A stretch of DNA of 46,038 nt from Opitutales bacterium (GTDB lineage: Bacteria > Verrucomicrobiota > Verrucomicrobiia > Opitutales > Opitutaceae): positions 1 to 46,038 of the forward strand of contig JABITN010000236.1 in assembly GCA_018700525.1 (NCBI GenBank), read 5' to 3'. Every line of letters starts with the position of its first letter. The first letter of the stretch is position 1. Below, piece by piece: positions 17,056-25,376 of this stretch. A program made the translations under genes and the position numbers. The notes under the pieces were generated by a model. The model was not told the DNA's origin and did not search any database. It saw nothing but the letters and a program-made list of their open reading frames with translations.

Positions 17056-18600
17056 ATGAGTCATCGAAATCTAATCAGCACAGCAATTGCCGCGATCGCG
17101 TTGGGAGCGACCCTTCAGGCGAATCATCACGAAAGCCATGGTTCCGATTGGCCCATGTGGGGCGGTTCTCCAGACCGAAACATGGTGGGCGAAGCCAAAA
17201 ACTTGCCCGTCGCCGTTGAGCCAGGAAAATATCTTTCGGGCAGCGACGAAATCGACATGGCCACTACCGAGAACGTACTCTGGGTCGCCAAAGCTGGTTC
17301 TCAAGCTTACGGTAATGTAACGGTTGCCGGAGGTCGCGTATACGTTGGAACGAACAACGAATCCCCTCGCGATCCAAAGCAGCAAGGCGACCGTGGAGTA
17401 CTCATGGCATTCAATGAAAAGACCGGTGACTTCGAATGGCAGTTGCTTATCCCAAAGCTCGGAGCAGGCAAAGTGAGCGACTGGGAATACGTTGGACTTT
17501 GCTCTTCTCCTGCAGTGGAAGGTGACAAGGTATATATCGTAACCAATAGAGGCGAGGCGATGTGTCTCGATGCAAATGGACTTGCCGACGGCAATGACGG
17601 AACCTTTAAGGATGAAGCGACGTACATGTCGGCTGATGGAAAGCCGGTCGAACTCGGTGGTCAACACGCGGATATTCTCTGGGTTTTCGACATGCGCGAA
17701 GAGCTAGGGATCTTTCCTCACAATGTATCCAGTTGTTCGCCACTAGTGGTCGGTAACACGCTTTTTGTATCCACCTCCAATGGGGTGGATTGGTCGCACA
17801 ACAACATTCCTGCTCCTTTTTCGCCGGCTCTAGTTGCTCTCGATAAAGCGACTGGCGATTTGCTCGGCGAGGAGGCTTCGCAAGTTTCCGAGCGCGTGTT
17901 ACACGCGAGCTGGAGCTCTCCGGCATTCGGTAATATTGACGGCAAGGATCAAATCATCTGGGGTGGCGGAGATGGATTTTGCTACGCATACGATCCGAAG
18001 CCTGTCGTAGGTCCTGATGGATACGAAATTTTGAAGGAGCTTTGGCGCTACGACTGCAATCCTCCGGAGTATAGGAATAAGGATGGCAAACCCATTAAGT
18101 ATGCTACTTATCCTGGACCGAGCGAAGTTATCAGTACGGTGGTCGTCAGTGGCGATCGGGCGTATGCTCTTATCGGTCAAGATCCGGAGCATGGCGACGG
18201 TGTAGGGATGCTCAGTGCTCTCGATGCGAAAACCGGAAAGCCGGTCTGGACTTACCGAAATATTGGACGCACGGTTTCGACGCCAAGCGTTTACAACGGT
18301 ATGATCTTCGTCGCCGAGTATGACGGTGATATCCATTGTTTGGATGCGGATACTGGCAAGGTTCACTGGGTACACGCTACGGATAGCCGAATTTGGGGAT
18401 CGACCCTCGTGGCAGATGGCAAGGTTTACCTTCCGAACGAAGACGGCCAAGTGGTCGTGCTCTCCGCTACGAAGGAAAAAGAAGAGCTCGGTACGATGGA
18501 ATTCTACACGCCAATCTACAGTAGCCCAGTTGTGGCTAAGAACGTTTTGTACGTCGCTACGCAAACGCATTTGTACGCCTTGAAGAAGGGTGGCAAATGA
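17056..18600 (+). CDS. secreted PQQ-like beta-propeller protein
   Basis: The 514-residue protein has a signal peptide (MSHRNLISTAIAAIALGATLQA) followed by a His-rich start (NHHESHG) and GSDWPMWGGSPDRN, a typical opening of PVC quinoprotein-like propellers. Blade units are visible throughout: LMAFNEKTGDFEWQL, LVALDKATGDLLGEE, LSALDAKTGKPVWTYRN and IHCLDADTGKVHWVHA. A ribosome-binding AAGGA precedes the ATG. It overlaps the DUF3311 gene by four bases, showing translational coupling. Together with gene 14755 it forms a pair of exported propellers in a transport operon; an electron-transfer or substrate-sensing role is possible. Active PQQ binding is not proven. Confidence 0.8.
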   Translation: MSHRNLISTAIAAIALGATLQANHHESHGSDWPMWGGSPDRNMVGEAKNLPVAVEPGKYLSGSDEIDMATTENVLWVAKAGSQAYGNVTVAGGRVYVGTNNESPRDPKQQGDRGVLMAFNEKTGDFEWQLLIPKLGAGKVSDWEYVGLCSSPAVEGDKVYIVTNRGEAMCLDANGLADGNDGTFKDEATYMSADGKPVELGGQHADILWVFDMREELGIFPHNVSSCSPLVVGNTLFVSTSNGVDWSHNNIPAPFSPALVALDKATGDLLGEEASQVSERVLHASWSSPAFGNIDGKDQIIWGGGDGFCYAYDPKPVVGPDGYEILKELWRYDCNPPEYRNKDGKPIKYATYPGPSEVISTVVVSGDRAYALIGQDPEHGDGVGMLSALDAKTGKPVWTYRNIGRTVSTPSVYNGMIFVAEYDGDIHCLDADTGKVHWVHATDSRIWGSTLVADGKVYLPNEDGQVVVLSATKEKEELGTMEFYTPIYSSPVVAKNVLYVATQTHLYALKKGGK

Positions 18601-18815
18601 AAACGCTAGCGATTGCGTTCATGTTCGTGTTGTTTGTTCTTCACCAGGATTTCTGGTTGAAGGATAATGGCACACTTGTCTTGGGCATCGTTCCAGCGAG
18701 TCTTGCCTATCATATGGCGTTCACGCTTTTGGCCGCGATCGGCTGGTATTTCATGGTCCGGTTCGCTTGGCCTCGTTTTACGGATGACGATGAAACGGAG
18801 GGTGCAGAATCATGA
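18597..18815 (+). CDS. DUF3311-type small membrane subunit
   Basis: The 72-residue protein has two membrane helices (LAIAFMFVLFVLHQDFW and LAYHMAFTLLAAIGWYFMV) joined by a short loop, and an acidic cytoplasmic tail (DDDETEGAES). The HQDFW and GIVPASLAYH pieces match what I know of DUF3311, a small partner found next to sodium:solute symporters. It overlaps both neighbours by four bases (ATGA), which argues for tight stoichiometry with the transporter at 18812. It probably helps assembly or gating of the symporter; no activity has been ascribed to it alone. Confidence 0.75.
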   Translation: MKTLAIAFMFVLFVLHQDFWLKDNGTLVLGIVPASLAYHMAFTLLAAIGWYFMVRFAWPRFTDDDETEGAES

Positions 18816-20326
18816 CCCAGACAATTATCGTTATCATATACCTCGTTCTGTTGCTCGGGCTTGGGTATTTAAGCGGCCGGCTTTTCCGGGGGAATTCGAA
18901 TGACTTTTTCGTAGCGAGCCGTTCGATTGGACCGGTGGTTCTTTTCATGTCGATCTTCGGTACGACGATGACTGCATTTGCCATGGTTGGCAGCACGGGC
19001 GAATCATTTCGGGTCGGTGTCGCGACTTATGGAAAGATCGCATCTTCTTCGGCTTTGATTCATTCGGCGTGTTTTTTCATGGTGGGACTCCCGCTGTGGG
19101 CACTGGGCAAACGTAATGGTTTTCATACTCAGATAGAGTTTTTCCGTTCGCGTTTCGAGAGCCGAAAAATCGGCTACTTGCTATTTCCCATTTTGGTGGG
19201 ACTGATCATTCCTTACCTCCTTGTGGGATTGATGGGGGCTGGCTCCGTTATGCAAGGCGTGACGCGTGGAGCGTTTCCGGATTTGTTCAGCAGCACCGGC
19301 GGAGCGGTTCCGCCTTGGTTGACCGCCTTGGTTATTTCTTGCGTAGTGCTTTACTACATATTCGCAGGAGGGGTTCGAAGCGCTGCCTGGGCGAATACGT
19401 TTCAGACGGTAGTATTCATAATCATGGGATTTATCGCTTTTGTGACGATCTCTTCAAAGCTGGGAGGTATGCAAGTCGCTTCGTCGATGATAGATACGGC
19501 TAAAACGGTACGGTCTGGCAACATTACTGAACTCCAGTTTTTCTCCTATTGCTTGATTCCGTTGTCGGTGGGGATGTTTCCGCATCTCTTTCAAAATTGC
19601 CTCACGGCAAAATCGGCAAGGTCTTTCAAGCTTACGTTGATTGCTCATCCTCTAGCGATCATGCTTACTTGGATACCATGTATTCTAATCGGATTGTGGG
19701 CGACTGGAGCGGTTATGCCAGACGGTGGTACGCCTGTTATCCCGGAAGGCGCCAGTCCAAACGCGGTATTGGGAATGATGGTAGGCAAATTGACGACTCC
19801 GATAATCGGAGGACTGGTCACCGCCGGTATCTTGGCTGCGGTCATGTCGTCGCTCGACTCTCAGTTCGTGGCGGTGGGGACGATGTTCACTAAGGATATC
19901 GTCGTTCATGGTTTTGGCGCAGATCGTTTTTCCGAAAAGCAATTGGTGATGCTCGCTCGTGGGTTCATCTGTTTCATCGTTTTGGTGACATATCTGTTCA
20001 CCTTGGTTGAGCCTCGGCAGGTTTTCTCGTTAGGCATTTGGTGTTTCAGTGGATTTGCTGGATTGTTTCCTTTGGTGTTCGCTTCGATCTATTGGAAGCG
20101 GGCGACTAAGGCAGGCGCCTATGCGGGAGTAATTGGAGGAGCGCTCATGTGGCTTGTCTTGTTTCAGGCTTCAGGCTTTGGCGCTGACAAGGAATACAGC
20201 ATCGGCGGCACGATGCCAGTTGTGCCGATCTTCTTCACCTGCGCGATTGCTCTTGTCGTGGTATCGCTTTTCACATCGGCTCCGTCGCAAACGACACTCG
20301 ATAAATTCTTTACCAAAAAATCGTAA
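18812..20326 (+). CDS. sodium:solute symporter (SSS/SLC5 family)
   Basis: The 504-residue protein is hydrophobic throughout with about 13 membrane helices. Family marks include the N-terminal GYLSGRLFRGNSNDFFVASRS, then IFGTTMTAFAMVGSTGES in helix 2, and IPYLLVGLMGAG. The stretch LAAVMSSLDSQFVAVGTMF corresponds to the conserved sodium-site helix (SSLDS). Such carriers import sugars, amino acids, vitamins or carboxylates with sodium. The DUF3311 partner is typical of the monocarboxylate/pantothenate-type branch. A GGAGGGTG ribosome-binding site precedes the start inside the DUF3311 gene. The substrate cannot be read from the sequence; the propeller neighbours may give it a function in oxidised sugars or alcohols. 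Confidence 0.85.
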   Translation: MTQTIIVIIYLVLLLGLGYLSGRLFRGNSNDFFVASRSIGPVVLFMSIFGTTMTAFAMVGSTGESFRVGVATYGKIASSSALIHSACFFMVGLPLWALGKRNGFHTQIEFFRSRFESRKIGYLLFPILVGLIIPYLLVGLMGAGSVMQGVTRGAFPDLFSSTGGAVPPWLTALVISCVVLYYIFAGGVRSAAWANTFQTVVFIIMGFIAFVTISSKLGGMQVASSMIDTAKTVRSGNITELQFFSYCLIPLSVGMFPHLFQNCLTAKSARSFKLTLIAHPLAIMLTWIPCILIGLWATGAVMPDGGTPVIPEGASPNAVLGMMVGKLTTPIIGGLVTAGILAAVMSSLDSQFVAVGTMFTKDIVVHGFGADRFSEKQLVMLARGFICFIVLVTYLFTLVEPRQVFSLGIWCFSGFAGLFPLVFASIYWKRATKAGAYAGVIGGALMWLVLFQASGFGADKEYSIGGTMPVVPIFFTCAIALVVVSLFTSAPSQTTLDKFFTKKS

Positions 20327-20411
20327 TCACTGCCTGTTAATTAGCGCGAATGTATCCAATAGGATCTTTTATCGTTAGTGTAGTTCGAGGGCCGAAAACC
20401 TTTCTTCAAAA

Positions 20412-21497
20412 ATGACTCAAACAATGGATAGCACAAACGCGGTGGATGCCGCAAAGGAAGACCTAGATCGTTATACCCGGGAAATGGTTCAGTGGCATTT
20501 CTCATCTGAAACCGGCAGCCCTTACTGGCTCGATTGGGCGAAGGAAGCTGGTTGGAATCCTGCGGAAGAGGTGAAGGCGTTCGAGGACTTGATGCGTTTC
20601 GAAAACTTCGATGATGAAGTTTTGCGGGATACGGATCCCGCTCGATTCATTCCAGCAGCTTTTGGAGACCGTCCGTATAATATATTCGAGACGGGTGGCA
20701 CTACGGGCATGCCTAAGCAACGTATCGGCTGGGAAGACTACAAAGTCGATTATTCTGAATTCAGCGACTACTACACCGACGACTTTTTCCCTAAGGGAGA
20801 GAATTGGTTGATGGTCGGACCGACAGGTCCTCGTCGTCTCCGCCTGGCGATAGAGCATTTGGCTAACAGACGTGGAGGCGCTTGTTATTTCATCGATTTA
20901 GATCCCCGTTGGGTTAAACGGCTTATTCGCGATGGCGAGTATGACATGGCTCGTAAGTACAAGGAGCACGTGGCTGAACAGGCGATTACGATCATGAAGG
21001 GTCGAAAAATCGGCTGCATGTTCACCACGCCGACGATTTTGGAAAGCTTGGCGGAACGTATCTCTATTCCCGGGGCGGGCATTAAAGGTGTTTTTGTGGG
21101 CGGTACTACGATGACGCCGCAATACGTGCGTTTCCTCACGGAGGAAGTTCTTGAAGGAAAAGTCAATTTCGCTCCTACCTACGGCAATACCCTCATGGGC
21201 TTGGCAATTAGCCGCCCTTTGACAGCAGAAGACAACTACAGTTTAACGTATTACGCTCCGCAACCGCGAGCAATACTACGTATTGTAAACCCGAAGGATT
21301 CGACTCAAGGCGTGGAGTATGACGAATACGGACGTGTCGAGCTCTCGACGATGACCAAGGAGTTTTTCATGCCTCGTTTTCTCGAGCGTGATGAGGCGAT
21401 TCGTCGCCAACCCTGCGAACGTTTCCCTTGGGATGGAGTTGGAGATGTGCGGCCTTTCGAATCGACCACGAAGAAGGTGATAGAAGGTGTGTATTAG
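20412..21497 (+). CDS. acyl-adenylate-forming enzyme, LuxE/PaaK-like
   Basis: The 361-residue protein carries the adenylate-forming family's nucleotide loop FETGGTTGMPKQ (T-G-G-T-T-G-x-P-K) and the later FAPTYGNTLMG element. The C-terminal motif is reduced (ELSTMTKEFFMPRFLERDE). The length is nearer to LuxE acyl-protein synthetases than to full phenylacetate-CoA ligases (about 430 residues), so the small C-terminal lid domain may be missing. It lies 20 bases before the aldehyde-dehydrogenase-type reductase, the same pairing as LuxE-LuxC, where activated acid is reduced to aldehyde. I infer it activates a carboxylic acid, perhaps 4-hydroxybenzoate made by the lyase at 26738. The acyl substrate is not shown by the sequence. 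Confidence 0.7.
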   Translation: MTQTMDSTNAVDAAKEDLDRYTREMVQWHFSSETGSPYWLDWAKEAGWNPAEEVKAFEDLMRFENFDDEVLRDTDPARFIPAAFGDRPYNIFETGGTTGMPKQRIGWEDYKVDYSEFSDYYTDDFFPKGENWLMVGPTGPRRLRLAIEHLANRRGGACYFIDLDPRWVKRLIRDGEYDMARKYKEHVAEQAITIMKGRKIGCMFTTPTILESLAERISIPGAGIKGVFVGGTTMTPQYVRFLTEEVLEGKVNFAPTYGNTLMGLAISRPLTAEDNYSLTYYAPQPRAILRIVNPKDSTQGVEYDEYGRVELSTMTKEFFMPRFLERDEAIRRQPCERFPWDGVGDVRPFESTTKKVIEGVY

Positions 21498-21517
21498 AAG
21501 GGGGATTTTTATTGAAT

Positions 21518-22969
21518 ATGGAAGAGAAAATTTCACATATACCGGTTCTGCGCTTCGGTGAAGCGTATAGGAGTTTGGATACGAATGATTTGGGGAATGT
21601 TCTTAGATCTGGAGTGCGATTGGAAGTCAGCGTTGCTAATGCGGGAATAATCCGTCGAGACAAGCTTTCGATCGAGAAGGGTCGTTCGGCATTACGAGCG
21701 ATTCCAGCGGATACGTTGCTTGATTATGCGGAAAAAGCAGCAGAGTTGTATCTCGATGGCGAGTTGCCGTTCGGTATGGATGGCGAGACGCAATCGGTGG
21801 GCGATTACGTGGCGGCTTTGTCGGAGTTGACAGGCTTGCCGCATTCGCTCTGCCGCTCCAATATGTTCAAGGTCGCTGCAGCTCTGCAGAATATCCGGGC
21901 AGTTCTCACTGGACTGACTCGAGGCCTGCCGCCAGAGCTTTTCGATAAGGGCTGTGCTCGCTTGGGCGATATCGATATGAACTTCTATCCGATCGCCGAT
22001 AGCTTAGGCGTGACGTTGCCCAGCAATTCGCCGGGAGTGAATTCGCTATGGCTGCCGGCGTTGGTTATGAAGACGCCCGTCTTCCTCAAGCCAGGCCGCG
22101 AAGATCCGCTGACTCCGTATCGTATTATCCAAGCGATGATTGCGGCGGGTTTCCCTAAAGAGGCTTTTGGCTTTTATCCAACGACGCATGAAGGCGGCGA
22201 TGCGATCCTGCTTTCCTGCGGGCGTGGTATCGTATTCGGTAGCGATGCGACGGTTAAGAAATACTCTGGCTATAGCAATATTCAGGTTCATGGCTCGGGA
22301 CGTAGCAAGGTGCTGATCGGCGACGATATGGCGGAGGACTGGGAGAGTCATTTGGACGTAATGGTCGAGTCCGTATCCGCGAATGGAGGACGTAGTTGCA
22401 TCAATGCATCTTCAGTAATGGTCCCATCGCATTTCGATGAAATTTCAAACGCGATGGCCAAAAAAATGGCTGCGATAGAACCTCGAGCCCGGGCTGAAGA
22501 AGATGCATTGATTTGCGGATTCGCCAACGCTGATTTCGCGAAGGCGATGGACGAGGCGATCGATGATGCTCTGAAAACGCCTGGAGCAGTTGATCTGACA
22601 GCTAAGTATCGCAATGGACCGCGTTTAGTAGAAAAGTATGGTCAGACGTTTTTGTGTCCTACCTTGATCGCATGTTCGGATCCTGATCATCCATTGGCGA
22701 ATACCGAGTATATGTTTCCATTCGTGAGCGTCGTAGAACGTCCGCAGTCGGAAATGCTGGCTGCGATTGGTTCGACTTTAGTGGTTTCCGCTGTGACGGA
22801 GAGCGAGGAGTGGATGAGCGATTTGATGGCGAGTCCGGATATCGATCGTCTGAATCTTGGTTCGGTACCGACTAACTGGGTACAGTGGGAACAGCCGCAC
22901 GAGGGGAATTTGTTCGAATTCCTTTACCGTCGCCGGGCTATCCAGAGCAAGACCCGTAGGATTGCTTGA
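21518..22969 (+). CDS. aldehyde-dehydrogenase-superfamily acyl reductase, LuxC-like
   Basis: From ATG 21518 the protein has 483 residues. An in-frame TTG at 21512 sits at better spacing from the GGGGGA motif (21501-21506) and may be the real start. It has the ALDH-fold cofactor and catalytic parts: PSNSPGVNSLW, ALVMKTPVFLKPGREDPLTP, and GGRSCINASSV with the presumed catalytic C294. The acyl-CoA/acyl-AMP reductase branch (LuxC-like) fits its place after a LuxE/PaaK-like activating enzyme and before an alcohol dehydrogenase. It would reduce an activated acid to its aldehyde using NADPH or NADH. Ordinary aldehyde oxidation is the alternative. It overlaps the next gene by one base. Confidence 0.75.
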   Translation: MEEKISHIPVLRFGEAYRSLDTNDLGNVLRSGVRLEVSVANAGIIRRDKLSIEKGRSALRAIPADTLLDYAEKAAELYLDGELPFGMDGETQSVGDYVAALSELTGLPHSLCRSNMFKVAAALQNIRAVLTGLTRGLPPELFDKGCARLGDIDMNFYPIADSLGVTLPSNSPGVNSLWLPALVMKTPVFLKPGREDPLTPYRIIQAMIAAGFPKEAFGFYPTTHEGGDAILLSCGRGIVFGSDATVKKYSGYSNIQVHGSGRSKVLIGDDMAEDWESHLDVMVESVSANGGRSCINASSVMVPSHFDEISNAMAKKMAAIEPRARAEEDALICGFANADFAKAMDEAIDDALKTPGAVDLTAKYRNGPRLVEKYGQTFLCPTLIACSDPDHPLANTEYMFPFVSVVERPQSEMLAAIGSTLVVSAVTESEEWMSDLMASPDIDRLNLGSVPTNWVQWEQPHEGNLFEFLYRRRAIQSKTRRIA

Positions 22970-24126
22970 TGGTTGAGTTTGTTACAAGACCGAGTCCCCG
23001 TATCGCTTTTGGTTCGGGCATGTTGGCCAAACTTCCCGAGTTTCTTCGGGATATTGGTAGCGTCCACCCGTTGCTGGTAACGGATAAGGGAATTCGGGCG
23101 GCTGGGCATTTGGATCGCACGCTTTCGATATTGGAAGAAGCCGGTTTCGAAGTGTCGGTGTTCGATAATGTTCAGGAAAATCCTACGAACGCATGCATTT
23201 CCTCTTGTAAGGACTTTGCCGCTAAAGCGGGCATCGACTCGTTTATCGGCTTGGGCGGTGGTAGCAGTATGGATACAGCCAAAGGGTGCAATTTTTTGCT
23301 GACTAATGGCGGCCAGATGGAGGACTACCATGGTTATGGAAAGGCTGATAAAGCGATGCTTCCGTTTATAGCGATTCCAACAACTTCGGGGACGGGAAGC
23401 GAATGCCAATCTTATGCTTTAGTGAGTGATGATGAGACGCATGTCAAAATGGCTTGCGGCGATGCAAAGGCGTTAGCCAACGTGGCCTTGTTGGATCCGG
23501 AATTGACGGTTTCTCAACCTAGCCGGATTGCCATTTTAACTGGCTTGGACGCGTTGGCTCATTCTGTTGAAACAGCGGTGTGCCTGTCGCGAAATCCGAT
23601 ATCGAAGATCCATTCGATGGAGGCTTTCCGATTAATGGCCCGGTCTATCGAGACAGTGATATCGGGTGATGCGCAACTTGTGGATCGAAGCAATATGCAG
23701 ATGGGAGCTGCATTGGCTGGACTAGCTATCGAAAACAGCATGCTGGGGGCTTCTCACGCATCCGCGAATCCGCTAACTGCTTCTTATGATGTGACACATG
23801 GTCATGCGGTTGCGTTGATGCTGCCGCATGTAATTCGATTTAATAAAAAGGATACTGCAGCGAAAGAAATTTATCAATCCTATGAAAGATGGATTCCCAA
23901 CAATGAACAAAGATGCGTGGATATGGCTGACTGGTTTGAGTCGTTGATCAATGCGGCTGGACTTTCGAATCTTGCGGCTCTAGGGGCGTCGGAAAGCGAC
24001 GTGAGTAAATTGGCCAATGCTGCTACGCAGCAATGGACAGGGCGTTTCAACCCTCTCCCGGTAGGTCAGGGGGAATTCGAGGAGTTGTACCGGAACGCAT
24101 TGGAACGAGTTGCCGAAAGTGCTTGA
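22969..24126 (+). CDS. iron-containing (group III) alcohol dehydrogenase
   Basis: The 385-residue protein starts at ATG 22969, overlapping the reductase stop by one base (TGATG). It has the NAD motif GLGGGSSMDTAK and the metal ligands of the Fe-ADH family: D194, H198 (LDALAHSVE), H263 (GASHASANPL) and H277 (VTHGHAVALMLPHV). The TTSGTGSE segment is also conserved. These enzymes interconvert alcohols and aldehydes with NAD(H). In this place it would turn the aldehyde made by the LuxC-like enzyme into the alcohol, or the reverse. The substrate is inferred only from context. Confidence 0.85.
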   Translation: MVEFVTRPSPRIAFGSGMLAKLPEFLRDIGSVHPLLVTDKGIRAAGHLDRTLSILEEAGFEVSVFDNVQENPTNACISSCKDFAAKAGIDSFIGLGGGSSMDTAKGCNFLLTNGGQMEDYHGYGKADKAMLPFIAIPTTSGTGSECQSYALVSDDETHVKMACGDAKALANVALLDPELTVSQPSRIAILTGLDALAHSVETAVCLSRNPISKIHSMEAFRLMARSIETVISGDAQLVDRSNMQMGAALAGLAIENSMLGASHASANPLTASYDVTHGHAVALMLPHVIRFNKKDTAAKEIYQSYERWIPNNEQRCVDMADWFESLINAAGLSNLAALGASESDVSKLANAATQQWTGRFNPLPVGQGEFEELYRNALERVAESA

Positions 24127-24135
24127 GATTGGATT

Positions 24136-25365
24136 ATGGGAGAATCGCAACAGGTTTTGAAGGGTGACTGGGTGGCAAAGCAGGCGGTTTTCTCGATGCA
24201 TTGGATCTTGTTGCCGTTTTTCGTCTTGTTCGGAGCTTGTCAACCCTCTGGAACGGGGGAAGGGGTGAGCAGCAAATCTGACAAACCAAATTACCAAACC
24301 ATGAGCTGGCCTGTTTCGAGGGGTAGTCAATTTCTCAGCGGATCGATCCCGGATGCGGCGATTGTTTCGCCAATGATCGCTTGGACTTTTGAAACGGGTT
24401 CGGCTATATCCGGTGATGCGGGGATTTACGGGAATACGGTGTACGTCGGGTCGGATGAGGGCTTATTTTTTGCAGTGGATCTGGATACGGGTGTCGAACG
24501 CTGGAGATTCGAGGGGGAGGATGTTATCGAGTCGGAGCCGGCTTTGACGGAGGATGCGGTATTCATGGGAGCTAACGACGGCCAATTCTATGCTTTGAGC
24601 CGAGAGACAGGTACGTTGCTTTGGAAATTGCAGTTCAATGACAAAATCACCGCAGGAGCGAATTTGGTCGCGAGTCCGATAAATGGCGAACCATGGTTGC
24701 TGATCGCCGGAAACGATGGAATGTTGCGTTGCTTGAGAACAGGAAACGGTTCGGAGGTTTGGTCTTATCAGACGGACAATCTTATCAACGGCTCGCCAGC
24801 GATGCTCGACAACGAGCGGATCATTTTTGGCGGATGCGACTCGCTTTTGCATATTGTAAGTCTTGCTGATGGCGAATCAATCGAGCAGTACGAGACTGAA
24901 GCCTATATTCCTTCGTCCGTAGCTGTATATGGAGGCGTTGGGTATAGCGGGAATTACGCGAATCAAGTACTTGCGTTCGACCCAGGCGATCTTGGTGAGC
25001 TATGGACCTATTCGGATAAATCGTTTCCGTTTTTCAGCTCTCCTGCGGTGAACGAGACACTGGTCTTCATCGGTTCGAGGGACAAGCATTTGCATGCGAT
25101 TAACCGAGAGACTGGAGAGGCAGCCTGGACTTATCGCACCAGCGGTCGAGTCGACAGTTCGCCATTGGCCTTTAGCGATGGGGTCGTATTTGGATCGACT
25201 GATGGATGGCTTTACGCTTTGAATCAGTCTAACGGAGAGGAGCTGTGGAAGCTCGAGTTGGGAGGCTCGTTAATAGCCTCGCCAGTTTTTGCGAAGGGGA
25301 AACTAATCATTGGAAGTCAGGGAGGCACTCTTTTTGCTTTGGAATCGGGGTTTTCTGAACATTAA
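24136..25365 (+). CDS. PQQ-like beta-propeller lipoprotein (BamB-like fold)
   Basis: The 409-residue protein has a type II signal with lipobox LFGAC, so it should be lipid-anchored, probably at the outer membrane. The start may be ATG 24136 or 24196, the second giving a normal-length signal. At least seven propeller units follow, for example FFAVDLDTGVERWRFE, FYALSRETGTLLWKLQ, LHAINRETGEAAWTYRT and LYALNQSNGEELWKLEL. The fold resembles BamB of the outer membrane assembly complex, but the setting is a biosynthetic gene group, with the radical SAM gene 11 bases downstream. It may anchor, sense or oxidise the product. No PQQ-binding residues can be claimed. Confidence 0.75.
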   Translation: MGESQQVLKGDWVAKQAVFSMHWILLPFFVLFGACQPSGTGEGVSSKSDKPNYQTMSWPVSRGSQFLSGSIPDAAIVSPMIAWTFETGSAISGDAGIYGNTVYVGSDEGLFFAVDLDTGVERWRFEGEDVIESEPALTEDAVFMGANDGQFYALSRETGTLLWKLQFNDKITAGANLVASPINGEPWLLIAGNDGMLRCLRTGNGSEVWSYQTDNLINGSPAMLDNERIIFGGCDSLLHIVSLADGESIEQYETEAYIPSSVAVYGGVGYSGNYANQVLAFDPGDLGELWTYSDKSFPFFSSPAVNETLVFIGSRDKHLHAINRETGEAAWTYRTSGRVDSSPLAFSDGVVFGSTDGWLYALNQSNGEELWKLELGGSLIASPVFAKGKLIIGSQGGTLFALESGFSEH

Positions 25366-25376
25366 TTTAAGTTACT

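Noticed and set aside
17899-18570. 223-residue minus-strand frame
   Set aside because: Shadow of the second propeller gene.
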